DNA from: Candidatus Omnitrophota bacterium
Lineage (GTDB): Bacteria; Omnitrophota; Koll11; Gygaellales; Profunditerraquicolaceae
DNA length: 9,570 bases
NCBI GenBank assembly: GCA_026387515.1
Contig: JAPLLP010000268.1
Coordinates: 1 to 9,570, forward strand
Direction of reading: 5' to 3'
Shown: piece after piece, positions 7,901-9,570 of the stretch
How the letters are laid out: the number at the start of each line of letters is the position of its first letter
Numbering within the stretch: the stretch's first letter is position 1
Position numbers and translations under genes: made by a program
The notes under the pieces: generated by a model
The model's input: the letters and a program-made list of their open reading frames with translations, nothing else
Database searches by the model: none
Told to the model about the DNA's origin: nothing

Positions 7901-9570
7901 CGGTACGTCATAAATGAAACCTAATCTTTCCTGCGCAAAATCGCGGAAAGCTATTACTGCCGATATTGCCGGGTCGCCTTCTTTAATCAACCTCTGCTCC
8001 GCCTCAGCAAGAAACGCCTCCAACCCCTTAGAAACATTATCTTCGCGCATCAAATCCTGCTCGGATGGCTGAGGTGGCGTTGTTATTATGTCCTGGCTGG
8101 TATTAGTCGGCGCTTGAGCTAGTAAATTTAATCCGAGCGATAAAAGCGCGACAATAACAGCGATACTCCTGCCTCTGCCGGAAGGCCGCGAAGTAAAGGC
8201 AAGCGGGAATATCTTTAGCAACTCTGTTCTTATCGCATTACGTACGTCATCCGGCAGAAAAGGTGTTTGTCCTTCGCTCAACAACATTGTAAAAATGCTG
8301 TGCAGGTTTCTATCCGCGATAATATGCCGTACTCTATTGGGATAATGTGTCTCCGGAAGGTAACTTCTTGCCGGCCCTCTCCAGACGTATAGCGACCTCC
8401 CTGATGGTTGCGACCAATCTATCTGTATCCTGCCTCTTGCCCTCCATGATCCATCGTCTACGCTGAATCTGCCTGCAGAACCGGAAGCGATAACTGCATC
8501 GTTTAAGATTCTATTAAGTTGCTCTATTTTAAGCTCGTGCCGGGAAAGCTCTTCAAAGATAACGGGGTAGCGCTGACCGATAGTCATCGCTAAAGATACA
8601 CAGGCCACTGCGGGTAGTTTGGCCCCCACCAGCCACGGAAGGCAAGCCAAAACTAGGATTACCCCGCAGCAGCCCATGATTATTAATATTGTGGTTATTA
8701 AAAAAGCGGCCGCTGTGGCGGATTTTGCTCCCACCAGCCACGGAAGGCAAGCAAATCCCTTTTCAGAGTTCCGCAGCGGCCGAAGTAAAGAAAGCGCTTT
8801 CTTTCTCGGGAAAATAAAAAATCCTTCTGCCTCATGTATACCCATCTTACGCACCATCAGCATTTCCGAAAGCGCAGTATATTCTCCCCGATTAGCAATA
8901 GGATAATCTATCGGCTTATGAATTAAGCGCGGTTCAAAAGAAAAAACTTTCTGTGTTTGAGATAATGCTCCGATGCTCTTGAAAGCCTCTTGCTTCATAT
9001 ATTCGCCGTCTCTGATATTGAAAGTTACCCATAAGCTGCCTCCCGGCTTTAATATCGCCAGCCCGCTAGTAATAAGGGACGGACACATAGTATTGTTGAC
9101 GAAAACAAAATCCTGCGAATCCGGCTTAATCCCAAGCGCCTGTAACTCATTTAGCCTTGTAGCATCAGCATACATAACCCGCCGAGGATCTCTTGCCTCT
9201 CTATCCACGCAATTATCCACGCTAAGCACCTCTGCCTCTATCCCAAACTGGCTAAATACGCGCTTGAGTCCCTGCGCAAAATGCCCCTCTCCGCCAGAGG
9301 CAAGGTCAACTGCCTTAACTACCCGCTTACCCACGCAGTATTGCCGCATTAAACTTAAAAACGTTTCTTCCCTATCTACATTTGAATATGCCGCAGGCGC
9401 GGCTGGAATTTCCTCCCGCGCCTCTTCGTTGAAGGCGGTGTGAAAGGAAGAAGGCGATACTCTACTTACACCCGCCGCAGGGGCAGCCGGCGCGGCGGCG
9501 GCATTGGCCTGCGCGGGGAGCCCAGATGCCGTGGTAGCTTGCTCAGCTGTAAGAATAATAGTCCCATTAA
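1889..9570 (-). CDS. Giant multidomain membrane protein with methyltransferase-like domain (5' end outside window)
   Basis: One uninterrupted frame of 2,559 residues ends at TGA 1889-1891. An ATG exists at 9349, but the frame stays open to the right edge and encodes a plausible Ala/Pro linker and helix leading into the methyltransferase fold. No start codon (ATG, GTG or TTG) or Shine-Dalgarno site is seen upstream of 9349, so the gene is called 5'-partial. Order (numbered from Met 9349): methyltransferase-like domain 10-165; membrane helices at about 211-234 and 236-256; internal signal-like helix 395-413; helical region 414-665; helix 668-686; soluble region 690-1530 with Pro-rich linkers at 899-928 and 1030-1053 and HEIGALCGLPH at 1450-1460; helices at about 1534-1553, 1556-1580 and 1601-1618; unrecognised domain about 1640-2240; HEAT/LRV-like repeats 2241-2311; C-terminal helix 2462-2479. 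Basic flanks around most helices fit the methyltransferase head and 690-1530 inside, and 414-667 and 1620-2460 outside. I do not recognise the whole protein and assign no function. Very long membrane mosaics like this are known from Omnitrophota. Confidence 0.88.
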   Translation of the reverse strand, partial: NGTIILTAEQATTASGLPAQANAAAAPAAPAAGVSRVSPSSFHTAFNEEAREEIPAAPAAYSNVDREETFLSLMRQYCVGKRVVKAVDLASGGEGHFAQGLKRVFSQFGIEAEVLSVDNCVDREARDPRRVMYADATRLNELQALGIKPDSQDFVFVNNTMCPSLITSGLAILKPGGSLWVTFNIRDGEYMKQEAFKSIGALSQTQKVFSFEPRLIHKPIDYPIANRGEYTALSEMLMVRKMGIHEAEGFFIFPRKKALSLLRPLRNSEKGFACLPWLVGAKSATAAAFLITTILIIMGCCGVILVLACLPWLVGAKLPAVACVSLAMTIGQRYPVIFEELSRHELKIEQLNRILNDAVIASGSAGRFSVDDGSWRARGRIQIDWSQPSGRSLYVWRGPARSYLPETHYPNRVRHIIADRNLHSIFTMLLSEGQTPFLPDDVRNAIRTELLKIFPLAFTSRPSGRGRSIAVIVALLSLGLNLLAQAPTNTSQDIITTPPQPSEQDLMREDNVSKGLEAFLAEAEQRLIKEGDPAISAVIAFRDFAQERLGFIYDVPELHAAVLVRNVDDGSERLSVKLLVNVVSFEKLLALSKTNSIYKELLSAIIIKEGAMLEDIGKNPEFYAAAQWVEQEYAGYRAALDYIERRHVSYEELNGLPGGQHLATMLSSRLRFDAKEAELWIRIDILLHDFAVTLQKVKKAVMAILDEEAGGVYDVKTSLKLTSFLGDPRYIGREATSPLVPWLVGSGVVLVALALAYKKLFKASVADSALRESCIVRYYQEKDSQIADNLVNNVQPGEYQQKFKPLQGEEITLKAPAFQGVVLEREIPVNNREVPLVKLPYRFKDGTIIYHVPEDGRGTTTLAKVLAQAKDLTKIWIGAEEDIDLFPELKVAIITQGSNKVFTVTFAGETKLIVRDTKWYTWLARGFMLQPPAIVFKEGAIEIGGVHIRFENEPEAIRVFKRQFVRCMAVQKKPSTPTAVPLPAPAPATVAPEAKANVPSLSNVTQIKLIKPADKKSWNARCKIEGKSQEVELELNRTNIAMLQANKNFKTGITVSMNMANTVLVILDARVEPNKRREYSVTSEAEISQAEADLSACLNKADVVPSKPVAPAKSNVPTNPVVPPKPAAAQWMQVLFHKSQAQAPTEINSALFYAIKEVFNLEISNHHGSPCMRLALDPKDAHSPQMEIILLQRHLYVGFKEDDYIKFGASTSISLLSGTNLEQAAYSGQPLLGVVKTQEGELRFVVAKGFLELASKPNFHNRFSRILCIAEDFNPEYRLFWPYSREETLLRQVAQNCKAWWQRAMIGDTITLTPEAFFKKTPRYGMLYGSGNNFIRFEPEEAELKSEALTAPYIFKKPAGLAGWALNSESKMCAIYDQRSGFNPPQENGLLNFITLAEYLKSRQEFTEIAFLAPAISDSAAADGAVTAEEKEILVKGMKVLRTLNKRSPEIDSVFYLICEILRLPLAQGVRGDKFERLEVKIVEEIRLPSGRQDIRGFWYIDPAGAITIYVRQDQKLCAITRHEIGALCGLPHSINLLLEGFSEANTRAFLRRMEKAKRSGKVSDADYEIYRKAARGVPQPLSDDWARPKTTPTPEKKASRSGWWEVIKLVVFGLVSVTLIGVIIDTPACVLIVAGLVSVIVVLLPYAAVLSYRLFKRIFFHQPFSFKLTRRWLIRLVMIGIAIVMLPYSYLKYGYDMAWSHALELPRPLPGIEMKADVLQTQDLPTLWRNNQLNTFFNNLRQDKVLVYRLFAQMDPEQIQEFAKYFSVIKPGIRQQILETVYKQLKDDSLILSNGRAMKIAFANNRYNGLSLQTKRAQYNFSYVCAMLNRIVPRGANDIPEGPLYLQAMPEKPFVPVLTLPLTRQESIETTVNMFVRQIGLMKDQGYRVVMPDPSNVNVSELAGLIGYEEFYNPMESTYLEDNQAGKLLGWVLEVTDPANPGAHRVTDYEMLQKATELHKDEATKTINLLQVVATIGHYYKAMARSPSIILGAPMIRFDEDGVDFIWNHHDPSLFSWAIDDGVKPLSVDDQGRPVYFWRKVLADGSDYIPQGQRTGILRPDTSHCFYHAWNVLLTSFYVELKTFSAIEQDKLAHPARYAHTRWGLIKRLYGVMTHPKGRFDNEDVVSLPVLLKAAQAAELDNFGWKFRSFSLHQDKNMNRSEDPFAQAGRRMAKTFARSGLISFEPGLKTTILDNPNLRSIEGGAIGFEDHVARLNQQWDGLMARGADHNSAEFWKVLVGFEQVRQLQEAFLTLGKITEPIAPSTIKTRTSLAEYLNALREDSEVSPAVIRRAVNVITEPEFTIDKITSGYVQKALVSHPYINIRIHLAESMRALPEILAVLAQDKEQEVRFGVVQNENIGIDTLRLMQTDKYRFVADAARFQDPMAPLLDVVRLYKKYHGSQDFSVMGCQMQSFIDVYYGRKPDFIMTMIFGIFNWQKDKTRPAEARPSVISLLKELEPLVRKYSSMKLSYEHYRFLRQTGDVEGDLKTLQEFLEGWEKNGVSIPRYRVLDIPVEPMPALPVPKKSASLKRFVNPLLIVSLVILVLFLWGNYRGRLG
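1913..1966 (-). other. C-terminal membrane anchor
   Basis: Residues 2462-2479 are hydrophobic (VNPLLIVSLVILVLFLW), preceded by a Pro-rich stretch with basic residues (PVPKKSASLKR) and followed by a seven-residue polar and basic tail ending at the stop. This is a clean end for a membrane protein and argues that the stop at 1889 is genuine, not a frameshift artefact. Confidence 0.8.
2417..2629 (-). other. HEAT/leucine-rich-variant-like repeats
   Basis: Residues 2241-2311 show two to three helical repeats: ALVSHPYINIRIHLAES, then VLAQDKEQEVRFGVVQNENI followed by TLRLMQTDKYRFVADAA. The spacing of LA-D-VR-V-N resembles the leucine-rich repeat variant (LRV) and HEAT families, which form superhelical protein-binding surfaces. 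The stretch is short and may be the edge of a longer divergent solenoid reaching into its flanks. Confidence 0.55.
2630..4432 (-). other. Unrecognised ~600-residue domain, probably extracytoplasmic
   Basis: Residues 1640-2240 follow the three-helix segment without obvious low-complexity breaks. They are rich in aromatics and acidic/His motifs: VVMPDPSN, FIWNHHDPSLFSWAIDDG, RPDTSHCFYHAWN, FRSFSLHQDKN. The density of Trp, His, Asp and Tyr looks like an enzyme or carbohydrate-binding surface, but I cannot match it to a family and assign no reaction. It is the largest block of the protein without a name. Confidence 0.5.
4496..4750 (-). other. Three-helix membrane segment
   Basis: Residues 1534-1618 contain three hydrophobic segments: about 1534-1553, 1556-1580 and 1601-1618. 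Basic residues flank the cytosolic sides (EKKASRSG before the first; YRLFKR and KLTRRW between the second and third). The first two form a tight hairpin with only a short turn (DTP). By the positive-inside rule the chain after the third helix leaves the cytosol. Confidence 0.8.
4970..5002 (-). other. Degenerate metzincin-like zinc motif HEIGALCGLPH
   Basis: Residues 1450-1460 fit the metzincin pattern HExxHxxGxxH at H1450, E1451, G1457 and H1460, but the second zinc-binding His is replaced by A1454. The upstream context (a beta-rich stretch with IDPAGAITIYVRQDQ) and the downstream helix are compatible with a protease-like fold. If the relationship is real, the site is probably inactive or binds metal differently. 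A chance match within a helix is the alternative. Confidence 0.4.
6191..6262 (-). repeat. 4 x 18-bp tandem repeat encoding a VxPxKP linker
   Basis: Four consecutive 18-bp units, similar but not identical, encode the hexads VVPSKP, VAPAKS, NVPTNP and VVPPKP at residues 1030-1053. The third residue of each hexad is always Pro, and the last two are usually Lys-Pro. This is an extended, basic, Pro-rich spacer between two soluble domains. Tandem units of this kind expand and contract by slippage, so copy number may vary between relatives. Confidence 0.8.
6566..6655 (-). other. Pro/Ala/Thr-rich linker
   Basis: Residues 899-928 are low-complexity, with PLPAPAPATVAPEA at the centre. They separate a region with mostly beta character (about 710-895) from a small domain of about 100 residues before the next linker. 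Such linkers mark domain borders in this protein. Confidence 0.65.
7355..8110 (-). other. Unrecognised helical domain, predicted outside the membrane
   Basis: Residues 414-665 lie between the internal signal-like helix and the third PWLVG helix. After a Thr/Pro/Gln-rich start the region is rich in Ala, Glu, Leu and Lys with long heptad-like stretches (for example AEAEQRLIKEGD and LLHDFAVTLQKVKKAV), suggesting a helical bundle. I recognise no family. The extracytoplasmic placement is inferred from basic residues before the first helix (GRGR) and after the second (YKKLFK). Confidence 0.45.
8111..8167 (-). other. Internal signal-peptide-like membrane segment
   Basis: Residues 395-413 read SIAVIVALLSLGLNLLAQA, preceded by a basic run (SRPSGRGR) and followed by a polar Pro/Gln/Thr stretch. 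Basic n-region, hydrophobic core and AQA at the end are the three parts of a Sec signal peptide, including a possible signal peptidase I site after A413. Here it lies some 400 residues into the protein. It may be an ordinary membrane anchor or a relic of a fused secreted protein. Confidence 0.6.
8625..8752 (-). repeat. In-frame 23-bp perfect direct repeat encoding the motif ACLPWLVGAK
   Basis: Bases 8625-8647 and 8730-8752 are identical over 23 bp and start 105 bp (35 codons) apart, so both are in the giant frame. They encode ACLPWLVGAK at residues 200-209 and 235-244. Each copy sits at the front of a hydrophobic helix (211-234 and 236-256). Flanks show only weak further similarity. PWLVG appears a third time at 668-672 (7334-7348), again starting a membrane helix, but with different codons (CTA GTA instead of CTG GTG). 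Confidence 0.85.
8855..9322 (-). other. Class I SAM-dependent methyltransferase-like domain
   Basis: Residues 10-165 of the giant protein follow the class I methyltransferase order. Motif I is VDLASGGEG (14-22), the glycine-rich SAM loop. The acidic end of strand 2 is VLSVDN (41-46). YADATRL (60-66) matches the adenine-contact region. QDFVFVNNTMCP (79-90) occupies motif IV, and ILKPGGSLWVTF (99-110) matches the post-motif LKPGG strand. Motif IV has NNTMCP rather than a clear DPPY- or NPPY-type catalytic motif, so substrate class cannot be read and activity is uncertain. The domain should be cytosolic. A non-catalytic Rossmann relative is the alternative. Confidence 0.72.
9378..9565 (-). other. 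Ala/Pro-rich interdomain linker of the giant protein
   Basis: In the giant frame upstream of Met 9349 the translation is dominated by Ala and Pro (for example QANAAAAPAAPAAG and EEIPAAPAAY) and then enters an amphipathic stretch, NVDREETFLSLMRQY, at the front of the methyltransferase fold. It is low-complexity, probably flexible, and would join that fold to an unseen upstream domain. Unbroken coding here is the main argument that the gene starts outside the window. Confidence 0.75.

Noticed and set aside
8706..8784. Repeated GCGGCCG words near the direct repeat, considered as an insertion or recombination site
   Set aside because: No inverted termini, target duplication or frame disruption; they fit ordinary Ala-rich and Arg-rich codons of the giant gene.
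9347..9349. ATG at 9349 as the true start of the giant gene
   Set aside because: The frame is open to the window edge with plausible coding sequence, and no convincing Shine-Dalgarno site precedes this ATG. It remains possible but less likely.
8973..9443. Plus-strand open frame of 156 codons
   Set aside because: It is antisense to the methyltransferase motifs and the Ala/Pro linker; Ser/Leu-rich shadow translation with no recognisable domain.

Overview
The window is essentially all coding, and all of it is on the minus strand. It holds parts of two very long genes separated by 10 bp or less, and both are open at a window edge. I see no RNA gene, insertion sequence, CRISPR array, promoter or terminator. 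Tightly packed genes, very long mosaic proteins with several membrane passes and Ala/Pro linkers, and an NfnA-type redox subunit fused to an unfamiliar domain suggest a bacterium of the Omnitrophota type, a phylum known for extremely long genes. That assignment is an inference from style; no marker gene is present.

Layout, read in the direction of transcription (high to low coordinates). From 9570 to 1889 runs one open frame of 2,559 codons plus a stop. Its N-terminus lies beyond the right edge. It carries, in order: an Ala/Pro-rich linker; a class I SAM-methyltransferase-like Rossmann domain; two membrane helices, each led by an identical ten-residue motif; a short soluble stretch; an internal signal-peptide-like helix; a helical domain; another membrane helix with the same PWLVG core; a soluble region with two Pro-rich linkers, one of which is a 4 x 18 bp tandem repeat; a domain ending in a degenerate metzincin-like motif; three membrane helices; a domain of about 600 residues that I do not recognise; a short HEAT/leucine-rich-variant-like region; and a C-terminal membrane anchor. 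From 1878 to 1 runs a second frame that continues past the left edge. Its first ~325 residues are clearly a ferredoxin-NADP+ reductase alpha subunit (NfnA/SudB/PyrK-like, with FAD, NAD(P) and [2Fe-2S] motifs), followed by a domain of at least 250 residues with weak resemblance to LOG/SLOG Rossmann proteins.

The genes are probably co-transcribed and translationally coupled. The giant protein is predicted to be membrane-embedded, with a methyltransferase-like head in the cytosol and a large domain outside. The downstream protein is a soluble flavin/iron-sulfur protein. Nothing in the sequence shows directly how the two would work together. Residue numbers for the giant protein count from the internal Met whose codon begins at 9349, because the true N-terminus is not in the window.
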